From Candidatus Chloroheliaceae bacterium (GTDB lineage Bacteria > Chloroflexota > Chloroflexia > Chloroheliales > Chloroheliaceae): 64,000 bases of DNA. Below the pieces are notes generated by a model. That model had not been told where the DNA came from. It saw only the letters and a program-made list of their open reading frames with translations, and did not search any database. This document shows positions 45,222-53,986 of the stretch, piece by piece (position 1 is the first letter of the stretch; the number at the start of each line of letters is the position of its first letter). The DNA lies in contig JACAUC010000001.1 in the NCBI GenBank assembly GCA_013390945.1, positions 23,253 through 87,252 on the forward strand, read 5' to 3'. The position numbers were made by a program, and so were the translations under genes.

Positions 45222-46910
45222 ATGACTAAAGTTGAAGATAATGGCCTTCATTTTACCGGAACTGCCGGGAAACACGCTTGGAAGGGCAATCTGGATTCTG
45301 TCGCTTTTGATGAAGCAGGTATAAAGGCAAGGTTACTTAACTTGGCCCAACCCTGTTACCTCGTTAAAGCCGAAGGACAACTAGGCTTTACCAACGAAGG
45401 ACGGTTGGATACTGCGTCCGTCTCGTGGGATGCTGCTCCGTCAGTTGATACTGCGTCCGTCTTGTTGGATGCTGCTCCGTCAGTTGATACTGTGGAGGCT
45501 CTTTTAGTTGCACCACCTCTATTACCGGAACAGTTGGGCGATCCCGAATTTCTAGCCTTTCACAAGGTAAAGTACGCCTACACCGTCGGCTCAATGGCGC
45601 AGGGTATTGCTTCCGAAGAGATGGTGATTGCCCTAGGGAAGGCGGGAATGTTAGGTTCTTTCGGAGCGGCGGGATTACCCCCGGCCCGCATTGAAGCAGC
45701 TATTCGTCGGATTCAAGAGGCACTACCAGAAGGGCCGTATGCCTTTAATTTGATTCACAGCCCTAGTGAAGAAGCCCTCGAACGAGGAGCAGTGGAACTA
45801 TATCTTAAATATGGGGTTCACACCGTTGAAGCCTCGGCCTTCCTAGACTTAACGCCCCATATTGTGCGTTACCGGGCCTCTGGTTTGAGCCTGACCGCCG
45901 ATAACCAGATTGAGATACAGAACAAGGTAATTGCCAAGCTTTCGCGGCGTGAAGTTGCCACCAAGTTTATGCAGCCAGCCCCAGCCAAAATCTTGCAAGA
46001 GTTGGTGGAAAAGAAGCTGATTACCGAACTACAGGCAAGCTTGGCTGCAAAAGTACCCATGGCTGATAATATCACGGTGGAGGCCGATTCGGGCGGTCAT
46101 ACCGATAATCGCCCACTGGTGGTGCTTTTGCCTTCGATCATCGCTTTGCGGGATGAAATTCAGCAAAAGTATCAGTATCAGCGTGAAATATTGGTGGGAG
46201 CCGGGGGTGGTATTGGCACTCCGGCAGCAGCATTGGCGGCCTTTATGTTGGGGGCGGCTTATCTGGTGACAGGCTCGATCAGTAACTCCTGTATCGAGTC
46301 CGGCACTTCGGCCCATACCAAAAAGCTCTTGGCTCAAGCTGAAATGGCCGATGTTATCATGGCTCCTTCTGCCGATATGTTTGAGATGGGAGTCAAGGTG
46401 CAGTTGCTCAAAAGGGGTACTCTCTTCCCGATGCGCTCCCAAAAACTCTACGATTTGTACCGATCCTATAATTCGATTGAGGAGCTTCCAACGGAAGAAC
46501 GGGCGATTTTAGAGAAGCAGATTTTTAGAAAGAGTCTGGATACCGTTTGGGATGAGACTGTCGCCTTCTTCAACGAACGTGATCCTGAACAGATTGCACG
46601 AGCGGCGAATAATCCCAAGCGAAAAATGGCCTTGATTTTTCGCTGGTATCTAGGGCTATCGTCGCGCTGGTCTAACACCGGAGAGAAGGGCCGCGAGATG
46701 GATTATCAAATCTGGAGTGGCCCGGCGATGGGAGCCTTTAACGATTGGGTACGTGGCTCTTACTTGGAAGAATCGAATAACCGGAAAGTAGTCGAAGTAG
46801 CTTGGCACGTGATGACTGGAGCCGCCTTCTTGTATCGTTTGCAAAGCCTGAAGCTTCAGGGCTTGCGACTTCCGTCTCGCTACGGTCAATACTATCCCAC
46901 TCCGCGCTAA
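45222..46910 (+). CDS. pfaD: PfaD-family enoyl reductase
   Basis: 562 residues. After an N-terminal ~90-residue region that contains two LDAAPSVDTASV-type repeats, a TIM-barrel FMN enzyme follows: MAQGIASEEMVIALGKAGM, GSFGAAGLPPARIEAAI, YAFNLIHSPSEEALE, VEADSGGHTDNRPL, VGAGGGIGTPAAALAAF and SNSCIESGTSAHTKKLLAQA. These are the standard motifs of PfaD, the trans-acting NAD(P)H enoyl reductase of PUFA synthases. It is the last gene of the operon, 17 bases after the PfaB/C-like gene. No phosphopantetheinyl transferase (PfaE) is seen in the window, although the three carrier domains need one. Confidence 0.93.
   Translation: MTKVEDNGLHFTGTAGKHAWKGNLDSVAFDEAGIKARLLNLAQPCYLVKAEGQLGFTNEGRLDTASVSWDAAPSVDTASVLLDAAPSVDTVEALLVAPPLLPEQLGDPEFLAFHKVKYAYTVGSMAQGIASEEMVIALGKAGMLGSFGAAGLPPARIEAAIRRIQEALPEGPYAFNLIHSPSEEALERGAVELYLKYGVHTVEASAFLDLTPHIVRYRASGLSLTADNQIEIQNKVIAKLSRREVATKFMQPAPAKILQELVEKKLITELQASLAAKVPMADNITVEADSGGHTDNRPLVVLLPSIIALRDEIQQKYQYQREILVGAGGGIGTPAAALAAFMLGAAYLVTGSISNSCIESGTSAHTKKLLAQAEMADVIMAPSADMFEMGVKVQLLKRGTLFPMRSQKLYDLYRSYNSIEELPTEERAILEKQIFRKSLDTVWDETVAFFNERDPEQIARAANNPKRKMALIFRWYLGLSSRWSNTGEKGREMDYQIWSGPAMGAFNDWVRGSYLEESNNRKVVEVAWHVMTGAAFLYRLQSLKLQGLRLPSRYGQYYPTPR
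45408..45495 (+). repeat. 39-bp minisatellite units in pfaD
   Basis: Two units (WDAAPSVDTASVL, LDAAPSVDTVEAL) plus a partial leading copy, with the core GATGCTGCTCCGTCAGTTGA identical to the units in the PfaA-like gene 7.5 kb upstream. Confidence 0.85.
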
Positions 46911-46923
46911 GCTGACTTAAAAT

Positions 46924-46975
46924 AACGCGCTGTAAGCCTTGTCTTTTCAAAGGCAGTGGTTGGGCGCGTTTATTG
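46924..46975 (+). terminator. Intrinsic terminator of the pfa-like operon
   Basis: AACGCGC and GCGCGTT as outer stem, with an inner GCCTTG/CAAAGGC pairing, followed by TATT. It begins 14 bases after the pfaD stop. Confidence 0.6.
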
Positions 46976-46986
46976 ACCTTTTGACT

Positions 46987-47015
46987 TTGACAGCCCCTAG
47001 GTGATATGCTAAAAT
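46987..47015 (+). promoter_or_regulatory. Promoter of the kelch/CSLREA gene
   Basis: TTGACA, 17-base spacer, TAAAAT; 79 bases upstream of the ATG at 47094. Good sigma70-type match. Confidence 0.6.
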
Positions 47016-47093
47016 TAATTCTTGGTATTATAATATTTTAATACTTGGTTCTTTGGAGTTCAATCCTATTAATTTTACAAGAGGGTCTACAAA

Positions 47094-49868
47094 ATGTTTA
47101 AAAAGGGTAATCCTAACAACTTTTCAGGTAGATTAAGACCAGGGTTTAAATACCCTAAAAGATTTCGGGCTTTAACCTTTTCGGTTTTGTCACTAATTAT
47201 CCTTAATTCTATTTTAACTTTGTCTGATTTGCCTATTATACAGGCAGCCTCGGAGCTACTTCCTACCGCCAACACTTGGCAAAATTATGGCAGCTTGACT
47301 AATATCCCTCCGGGGAACCGTTGGCGGCATGTGAGTGTGTGGGATACTGCCGATAATCTGATGATTATACACGGTGGTTTTAATAATGGTGGTTCCTCAT
47401 TAAATGATACTTGGAAGCTCGATCCTAAGACTGGAATATGGACTCAATTTAGTCCTAATGGCGGCATTCCACCAACTCGAGTCAATGGCTGTGGAGTATG
47501 GGATACGTTACATAATGAACTCTTGGTTTTTGGTGGCAACAGTTATACTAACCCCACAGGTACTACAAATGTGATCTGGAGTTTTAGTCCTAGCTCTAAT
47601 AGTGGAAACGGTACTTGGAAACAATTTACCCCCGCTGACCCGAATAACATTCCACCAGAAGCGCAGGCTATATCCTGCACTTGGGATTCCGGTGCAAACA
47701 AAATGTTGGTCTACAGTAGTGGTGATGATCGAGTTTGGGCGTTTGACCCTGGGGCCGGGACAGTTGGAAGTTGGATTGAATTGACGGCCCCTAGCGTGAA
47801 TTCTTGTGCTACTGCACCCGGCATTCGTCTTCAAGCCAATGTCGTATGGAATCCGGAGTTAGGCCAGATGTTAGTCTGGGGAGGCCAACAATGTAGTGGC
47901 TTAGCTTATTACACCGATATGTGGAGCTTTAATCCCGGTATTTATACCACCGACGGTGGTATCTGGACACTGGTGACTACGACTGGATCAGTGCCACCCG
48001 GACGTGACCGGGCGGCGGCTGTTTGGGATCCTACCATTAATCAGATGGTAATCTTTAGCAGTGACGATCATCTTAACACTTTGCCCTCCTATCAAGATCT
48101 CTGGAGTTTCAAACAAACTTCGCTCAATACTGGGGCGTGGACAGATCGTACTACTACTATATTGGGAACAATGCCTGCAGGCCGGGCTGGTCATAGTGGA
48201 GTTTACGATTCCCTTCACAACCAGATTCTTTACTTTGGGGGAAGTCTTGGTGGCGGTGCTAATAATACCAGCGAATTGTGGGGGCTAGGTCCAGCCTCTT
48301 CGAGTTACAGACTGAAGTTTACCACTTCTCCAAGTACGCCCTTATTTAATATTCAGGCTGGTGACAAAGTTAATGGTGGCCCTTTGCAAATTCAGTTAAC
48401 TGATGGTAATGGGGTAAATATCACCAGCCCAATGGATATAACCGTAAATTTAAGTGCTTATCCTGCTCCGGCTACTAATTATGGATTCAGCACTGGAACT
48501 GGTGGGTCATTTAGCCCTACTCTTACGGTTACCATTCTTTCTGGCTCATCGGGTAGTTCGGGTACTTTCTACTATTCCGACACGCGCTCTGGTTATGTGA
48601 CTATTACCGGACAAACTAGCAGTGTCAGCAGTACTAATGCCGTACAAGGCGGAACAATTACGCCTAGTACGGCAAGTTCGCTGGAGTTTACAACCCAACC
48701 TACCCAAGGGATACCAAATTTCACGCTAAATCCAGCCCCTCAAGTCTTAGTGCGGGATACCTATAATAATATCGTAACCAACGCTACCCATTCGGTTAGC
48801 CTGAGTTTGAGCGGGGGCGACCCGGCGGGAGTCCTAAGTCCTACTAGTACGAATCCCGTTAGTACCATAAATGGTGTTGCCAGCTTTAACAATCTAGCGA
48901 TCACTTTGGGTAGTACTACACCCTATACACTTACCGCCACTCTGAGCGTTAATGGTAATAACCTTTCCAGAGCAAGTAACGCCTTCTATGTCTGTAGTGC
49001 TACAAATGGCTTAATCGTCAATACCTTAGCTGATACTAATCCGGGAACTACCTGTGTAGTAACTTTGCGGCAGGCTATTACCCAAGCCAACACTAATGCT
49101 GGTGCTAATCAACCGACGGCACAGCGTATCGTTACTTTTGTCAATAATTTAACCGCCGCACCAGGGGATGACTTGCCCACAGTTCATTTACAAATTGATC
49201 CCTTACCTGATCTAGCCATAGGTGTACAAGTGGTGGCTACTTGCAATGTAGATCCGATCACCGCACGTGGTAAACCAACCGTGGCAGTAGATGGTTTTGA
49301 TCTCAATTTCGCCGGGTCAGGTTTCATCTTAAATGCGGGAGGCAATGCTGCCTTAGCTTCTAAGAATCGAATTACTGGCTTGGCAATTGTTAATTTCTCA
49401 AATTATGGTATTGATATAAGTTCGATGGGAAATATTGTTACCTGTAACTATATTGGTACTGTTAATGGTACAACAGCTAAACCTAATTTGGCTGGCGGGA
49501 TCAATATAACTGGCCTAAACAATCAGGCTACTTTAACTACTGATGCTTATAACTTCATTGGTGGCTGCACTGGTCTTGATTCAGCCAAAGAACCAGCCGA
49601 TACGGTCTCGGTTTGTAACACTTTAACCGCTCCCTCCAATGGCAACTTAATAAGCGGTAATGGTATGCTACCTACTAATAATATAGCAATCGGTTTACAG
49701 GCCACCGGTCCAGGCGTTAAGAATTATCTGGGTTATAACTACATCGGATATGCTGCGGATGGCAAGCTTTTTTTGCCCAACACTGGCTCAGGGGTGGTTA
49801 CTACGGTGGATTTTCGCAATAGAATCGCTCGCCTAGTGATAATGCGAAATCGCATTGCTGGCTCTTAG
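47094..49868 (+). CDS. Secreted kelch-repeat / CSLREA-type surface protein
   Basis: 924 residues. A signal peptide or membrane anchor is visible (basic start, then ALTFSVLSLIILNSILTL, cleavage perhaps after QAAS near 52). Residues ~60-400 contain five to six kelch-type blades with recurring WDxxxNxMxxxxG and WTxxxxxxxxPPxR patterns. Residues ~410-630 look like Ig/filamin-type modules (LEFTTQPTQGIPN). From ~640 a CSLREA-like segment (LIVNTLADTNPGTTCVVTLRQAITQAN) opens a beta-helix region with NLISGNG. The protein ends abruptly in a basic stretch (DFRNRIARLVIMRNRIAGS) next to a MITE copy, so the C-terminus may be truncated. Probably an adhesin-like surface protein; not an enzyme as far as can be seen. 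Confidence 0.8.
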   Translation: MFKKGNPNNFSGRLRPGFKYPKRFRALTFSVLSLIILNSILTLSDLPIIQAASELLPTANTWQNYGSLTNIPPGNRWRHVSVWDTADNLMIIHGGFNNGGSSLNDTWKLDPKTGIWTQFSPNGGIPPTRVNGCGVWDTLHNELLVFGGNSYTNPTGTTNVIWSFSPSSNSGNGTWKQFTPADPNNIPPEAQAISCTWDSGANKMLVYSSGDDRVWAFDPGAGTVGSWIELTAPSVNSCATAPGIRLQANVVWNPELGQMLVWGGQQCSGLAYYTDMWSFNPGIYTTDGGIWTLVTTTGSVPPGRDRAAAVWDPTINQMVIFSSDDHLNTLPSYQDLWSFKQTSLNTGAWTDRTTTILGTMPAGRAGHSGVYDSLHNQILYFGGSLGGGANNTSELWGLGPASSSYRLKFTTSPSTPLFNIQAGDKVNGGPLQIQLTDGNGVNITSPMDITVNLSAYPAPATNYGFSTGTGGSFSPTLTVTILSGSSGSSGTFYYSDTRSGYVTITGQTSSVSSTNAVQGGTITPSTASSLEFTTQPTQGIPNFTLNPAPQVLVRDTYNNIVTNATHSVSLSLSGGDPAGVLSPTSTNPVSTINGVASFNNLAITLGSTTPYTLTATLSVNGNNLSRASNAFYVCSATNGLIVNTLADTNPGTTCVVTLRQAITQANTNAGANQPTAQRIVTFVNNLTAAPGDDLPTVHLQIDPLPDLAIGVQVVATCNVDPITARGKPTVAVDGFDLNFAGSGFILNAGGNAALASKNRITGLAIVNFSNYGIDISSMGNIVTCNYIGTVNGTTAKPNLAGGINITGLNNQATLTTDAYNFIGGCTGLDSAKEPADTVSVCNTLTAPSNGNLISGNGMLPTNNIAIGLQATGPGVKNYLGYNYIGYAADGKLFLPNTGSGVVTTVDFRNRIARLVIMRNRIAGS

Positions 49869-49887
49869 AGCTAGGTGCTAAGGCGAA

Positions 49888-50010
49888 ATCTTCTCCAGTA
49901 GTAGGGGTTTATTGAATAACCAGTTGATCCAGTTTACATAAACCCGCCGTAGGCTGGCCTCATTTCGGGCGTATGCAATACGCCCCTACTCCGAATTTTT
50001 GAGAAGATAA
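49888..50010. mobile_element. MITE-like repeat, copy 1
   Basis: Ends ATCTTCTC and GAGAAGAT, next to GTAGGGG and CCCCTAC. Inside are GCCGTAGGCTGGCCTC and GGGCGTATGCAATACG, shared with the other copies. It starts 20 bases after the kelch gene stop. Confidence 0.7.
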
Positions 50011-50072
50011 GCCAAATCAGCTTTAAAATTAGCAAGAAATAGGCTTATACCTAATTTGACAGAGGAAAGATA

Positions 50073-51221
50073 GTGAAAGTTTTATTTATTCATGCACATT
50101 GGAATAGTTCGGCTGAATACGGTGTACATCAATTATTAGCTGAAAATGTAGACCCTGAACTAATTGATTGTTACTTTATATGGCAAAGTGATACTCAAAA
50201 TCCCGCCAATAATAGAGGAGCAAAACTTGCTAACACTGGGCGGAATTTCTTTTTTGATTTTGGGCGTGATTATAACTTATCACCCCAACCCTCCACCAAA
50301 AAAAGAGCTTTTTTATCGCTAAGTCGGTTACCCGGTTCCCTTCTATTTCTTTTAAAGAAAATAAAAGAAGTAGAGCCTGATGTTATCTATACTTCTCAAG
50401 CCAGATATGATCTTTGGTTAGTTTCCCTTATCCGACCCTTCATTAGAACCCCACACTTTTTGCATCTACACTATACTCCGGGCCCATGGTTGGGGAGCCA
50501 CGCTTTTAAAACTTTACTTAAGGCTAAACATATAATTGTGGTCTCAGATTATATCCGAACGAAAGTGATAGAGTGTGGTGTGCCGTCCGAGGTAGTAGAA
50601 ATAGTATTTAACTCTGCAAACATAGAACGGTTTTCTATACCAAAAAATGGATCTTTACGTCAAGAGTTCGGATGGTCTGTGGATACTCCAGTAGTTGTAG
50701 CCGCTGGCAGACTAGTTGTAGGGAAGGGATACCCTCTTCTGATAGAAGCTTTTAAGAAGGTAGTAGAAGAAATACCTAATGCTCAACTGGTAATATGTGG
50801 CGAAGGTAGCGACGAAGAAGCACTGAAGCAAAAAGTGGAAAAGTTGGCTTTGAGCCAGAACATAAAATTCTTAGGCTACCGAAATGATGTACCTTTGATA
50901 TATGCCAATGCCAATGTATTCTCTCTTCCCACTGAAATGGAGCCGTTTGGCCTTGTTTTTGTTGAAGCTATGGCTTCGGGGCTACCGACGGTAGCATGTC
51001 GCTCAGGTGGCGTACCTGAAATAGTTGTGGATGGTGAAACGGGACTGTTATCTGAGTTGGGTGATGTCGTGGCTTTAGCTAACAATTTACTCACCTATCT
51101 GAAAAATCCGGCACTAGCGGAGAGTGTGGGAAGAGCAGGCAAAGAGCGGGTCTTCCACTATTTTACTCCAAAACAGGTTTCACAGAAATGGGCTGAGATA
51201 ATTTATCAACGTTTAAGGTGA
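50073..51221 (+). CDS. GT4-family glycosyltransferase
   Basis: 382 residues. The C-terminal Rossmann domain has VVAAGRLVVGKGYPLLIEAF, LVICGEGSDEEAL, KFLGYRNDVPLIYANAN and the E-x7-E donor motif EPFGLVFVEAMASG followed by CRSGGVPEIV. The N-terminal acceptor domain contains a DVIYTSQARYD segment and HLHYTPGPW. It transfers an activated sugar to a lipid, polysaccharide or protein acceptor, probably at the membrane. There is no cluster of other sugar genes here, so the product is unknown. Start ATG/GTG at 50073 with GAGGAAAG. Confidence 0.9.
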   Translation: MKVLFIHAHWNSSAEYGVHQLLAENVDPELIDCYFIWQSDTQNPANNRGAKLANTGRNFFFDFGRDYNLSPQPSTKKRAFLSLSRLPGSLLFLLKKIKEVEPDVIYTSQARYDLWLVSLIRPFIRTPHFLHLHYTPGPWLGSHAFKTLLKAKHIIVVSDYIRTKVIECGVPSEVVEIVFNSANIERFSIPKNGSLRQEFGWSVDTPVVVAAGRLVVGKGYPLLIEAFKKVVEEIPNAQLVICGEGSDEEALKQKVEKLALSQNIKFLGYRNDVPLIYANANVFSLPTEMEPFGLVFVEAMASGLPTVACRSGGVPEIVVDGETGLLSELGDVVALANNLLTYLKNPALAESVGRAGKERVFHYFTPKQVSQKWAEIIYQRLR

Positions 51222-51484
51222 GGACGTATCAGCTTAGCCGTAACCGCCTAATCTATTGGGAACTACTCCGTCAAGCGATTTAGATATGTGCTATAATTTC
51301 CCTGTTAGCACGTAGCTTAGAAATAATGGTACGTCTAAAAGCATAGCCTAAGAATTTCAACAAAATCTTTTAACAGGTTTTTTAAGTCGGCTTAAGAAGA
51401 GATTCGGGCCTATTTGTTTTTAGAGACTATTATAATTAAGGGAAGAGAAGGAGTTAAAAGCTCTTTTCGCTGAAGGAGCATTTC
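51222..51484. other. Upstream region of the kai operon
   Basis: No gene. TATAAT-like boxes occur near 51291 and 51429; the second is 50 bases before kaiC and a likely -10 element. Confidence 0.35.
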
Positions 51485-53200
51485 ATGACCGATACAACAT
51501 TCCAATCAGATACCGTTCCGGCTAGTTTAATCAAATGTCCAACGGGTATCAATGGGTTGGACGAAATTACAGGTGGTGGTTTACCACAAGGTCGTCCTAG
51601 TTTGATCTGCGGCGGCACTGGCTGTGGCAAGACTTTGATTTCTATGGAGTTCCTTGTCCAAGGAGTACTCTCCTTTAACGAGCCAGGTCTCTTTATGTCC
51701 TTTGAGGAGACCATCGAGGAGCTTGGTCAGAATGTAAGTTCGCTGGGCTTTCATTTGAATGATCTGATTGCCCAAGGTAAATTAATTGTAGATCACGTCT
51801 ACCTTGAACGCTCGGAAATCGAAGAGACCGGTGAGTATGACTTAGACGGTCTCTTTATTCGTTTGAATTATGCCATTGATCGGATTGGGGCTAAACGGGT
51901 GGTGCTGGATACGCTGGAAACCCTTTTCGCTGGACTATCTAATGAATCTATCTTACGCTCTGAAATTCGGCGGCTCTTTCGCTGGCTAAAGACCAAAGGA
52001 GTGACGGCGATTATTACCGGGGAGCGTGGCTCTGGTTCTTCCTTGACTAGGCAAGGTCTGGAAGAATATATTTCAGATTGCGTGATTTTGCTCGAACATA
52101 ATATAACCGACCATATTGCAACCCGACATTTGCGGATTATTAAGTATCGGGGTACAGTGCATGGTACGAACGAATATCCCTTTCTGATAGGTGAAGAGGG
52201 AGTCTCGGTCTTGCCGATAACTTCTGCCAATCTCCAACATCAGGTTTCCACTGAACGAATCTCTAGTGGCGTAGTTGGTTTGGATGCTATGCTGGAAGGA
52301 AAAGGCTATTACCGGGGTAGCACAATCTTGGTTTCAGGCACTGCTGGTACTGGTAAGAGTAGTTTGGCGGCTTTTTTTGCGGATGCTACCTGCCAAAGAG
52401 GGGAACGTTGCCTCTATCTGGCCTTTGAAGAATCAACTCAGCAGATTATAAGAAATATGCGCTCGATTGATCTGAATCTGGAGCCTTGGATTCACCAGCA
52501 ACTTTTACACTTTCACCCTAGTCGTTCGACTATGTACGGCCTAGAAATGCACCTAGCCCTAATTCATAAGTTAATACAGGACATTCAGCCCACCGTAGTA
52601 ATCCTTGACCCTATCACCAATTTCTTAACTTCTACTAATAGTGCCGAAGTACGGACAATGTTAACTCGTTTGATTGATTTTTTGAAAATTCAGAAAATCA
52701 CCGCCTTTTTTACTAGCTTGAATACTGGAGGCAGTTCCCTAGAACATACTGAGATAACTATTTCCTCCTTGATAGATACTTGGTTGGTGTTGCGTGATAT
52801 TGAACTCAACGGGGAGCGCAATCGGGGTCTCTACATAATCAAGTCACGGGGAATGAACCATTCCAACCAAATACGTGAGTTTTTGCTAACCCATCATGGA
52901 ATTGAGTTAGTAGATGCTTATCTTGGCCCGGCCGGGGTCTTGACCGGATCATCGAGGGTAGCCCAAGAAGCTCAAGAAAGATTGGCAGAACTAGAACGCC
53001 AGCAGACACTAGTCCGCAAGCAACTCAACCTTGAGCGGAAACGTCGTACCTTACAAGCTCAGATTGAGACTTTGCAGGCCGAACTTGAGGCCGAATCAAT
53101 TGAAGTTCAGTACTTATTGGAGCAAAAGCACCAACAAGAGGGACATTTGGCAGAAGAGCGTAACGAAATAGCTCGCAGTCGCAGAGCTAACCTTGCTTGA
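51485..53200 (+). CDS. kaiC: KaiC-family ATPase/autokinase
   Basis: 571 residues with two RecA/KaiC domains. CI: Walker A GGTGCGKT near 37, catalytic Glu pair FEETIEEL near 78. CII: Walker A GTAGTGKS near 284, EE pair AFEESTQQI near 318. The phosphorylation region reads EITISSLIDTW, so the ST pair of cyanobacterial KaiC is SS here. The C-terminal ~60 residues are a coiled coil (LQAQIETLQAELEAE) in place of the KaiA-binding tail. KaiC hydrolyses ATP slowly and autophosphorylates, and KaiB binds the CI ring. First gene of kaiC-kaiB-kaiB-kinase. Start ATG with GAAGGAG. No kaiA is present, so timing may be hourglass-like or this may be a redox/stress switch. Confidence 0.92.
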   Translation: MTDTTFQSDTVPASLIKCPTGINGLDEITGGGLPQGRPSLICGGTGCGKTLISMEFLVQGVLSFNEPGLFMSFEETIEELGQNVSSLGFHLNDLIAQGKLIVDHVYLERSEIEETGEYDLDGLFIRLNYAIDRIGAKRVVLDTLETLFAGLSNESILRSEIRRLFRWLKTKGVTAIITGERGSGSSLTRQGLEEYISDCVILLEHNITDHIATRHLRIIKYRGTVHGTNEYPFLIGEEGVSVLPITSANLQHQVSTERISSGVVGLDAMLEGKGYYRGSTILVSGTAGTGKSSLAAFFADATCQRGERCLYLAFEESTQQIIRNMRSIDLNLEPWIHQQLLHFHPSRSTMYGLEMHLALIHKLIQDIQPTVVILDPITNFLTSTNSAEVRTMLTRLIDFLKIQKITAFFTSLNTGGSSLEHTEITISSLIDTWLVLRDIELNGERNRGLYIIKSRGMNHSNQIREFLLTHHGIELVDAYLGPAGVLTGSSRVAQEAQERLAELERQQTLVRKQLNLERKRRTLQAQIETLQAELEAESIEVQYLLEQKHQQEGHLAEERNEIARSRRANLA

Positions 53201-53248
53201 AGCTGCCACCGCAACTTTATGGCTAAGATCTAATGGAGAACGGATTTT

Positions 53249-53557
53249 ATGATGCCTATCTCGGAAACCGGAGACAATCCTGAGTTCTGGGTATTGCGCT
53301 TGTATGTAGCAGGCCAGACCCCTAAATCCTTGACCGCTTTTGCCAACCTGAAGAAGATTTGTGAGGAACACCTAGCAGGCAAATATCGCATCGAAGTAAT
53401 TGACCTGTTGGAACAACCCCAATTGGCGCAGAGCGACCAGATTTTAGCCATCCCGACGTTGGTTCGGAAATTACCCGAACCAATTCGCAAAATCATTGGT
53501 GATCTCTCTAATGTGGAACGGGTATTGATTGGATTGGATTTAATCTCTCAGCATTAA
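53249..53557 (+). CDS. kaiB: KaiB-family protein 1
   Basis: 102 residues with the thioredoxin-like KaiB fold: [20 protein letters not shown], then [20 protein letters not shown], and the cis-Pro region [13 protein letters not shown] followed by KIIGDLS. KaiB switches fold and binds the KaiC CI ring. It lies 48 bases after kaiC. The second copy downstream is diverged, so the two may bind different states or partners. Confidence 0.93.
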   Translation: MMPISETGDNPEFWVLRLYVAGQTPKSLTAFANLKKICEEHLAGKYRIEVIDLLEQPQLAQSDQILAIPTLVRKLPEPIRKIIGDLSNVERVLIGLDLISQH

Positions 53558-53611
53558 TAGTTTAACGGAAAATAAGTTTAGTAAAAAGCAAATTTTAAAG
53601 TTTTTATTAAT

Positions 53612-53944
53612 ATGATAGAACCAAGCGAAGAAGAGTGCCTAGATAAGGGTGAGCCAACGGTTTCCGAGACGAGTGCGGAGGATCCCTATATTTTACACCT
53701 CTATGTAACCGGAACCACTCCGCGCTCTACCCAGGCTATTTTGAAGACCCAACACTTTTGTGAAGAACATCTCCACGGTCGTTACGAACTGGAGGTGATT
53801 GACATTTACCAACAACCAGAGCTTGCTAGGCAAGCCGAGGTTATTGCAGCACCCACCCTTATCAAAAACTGGCCGCTTCCCTCCTATAAGTTGGTAGGCA
53901 ATCTATCGAATCTAAGCCGTATTATGGTGGTGGAAGATTTATAG
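53612..53944 (+). CDS. kaiB: KaiB-family protein 2
   Basis: 110 residues with an acidic N-terminal extension of ~25 residues (EPSEEECLDKGEPTVSE) that KaiB-1 lacks, then LHLYVTGTTPRSTQAILKTQ, YELEVIDIYQQPELARQAEV and IAAPTLIKNWPLP followed by KLVGNLS. Same fold as the upstream KaiB, roughly half identical. Tandem duplication within the operon followed by divergence is the simplest explanation. Confidence 0.92.
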   Translation: MIEPSEEECLDKGEPTVSETSAEDPYILHLYVTGTTPRSTQAILKTQHFCEEHLHGRYELEVIDIYQQPELARQAEVIAAPTLIKNWPLPSYKLVGNLSNLSRIMVVEDL

Positions 53945-53986
53945 CCAAAACTAGCTAATAGAGTCATACCATATTAAGGTGAGCTT

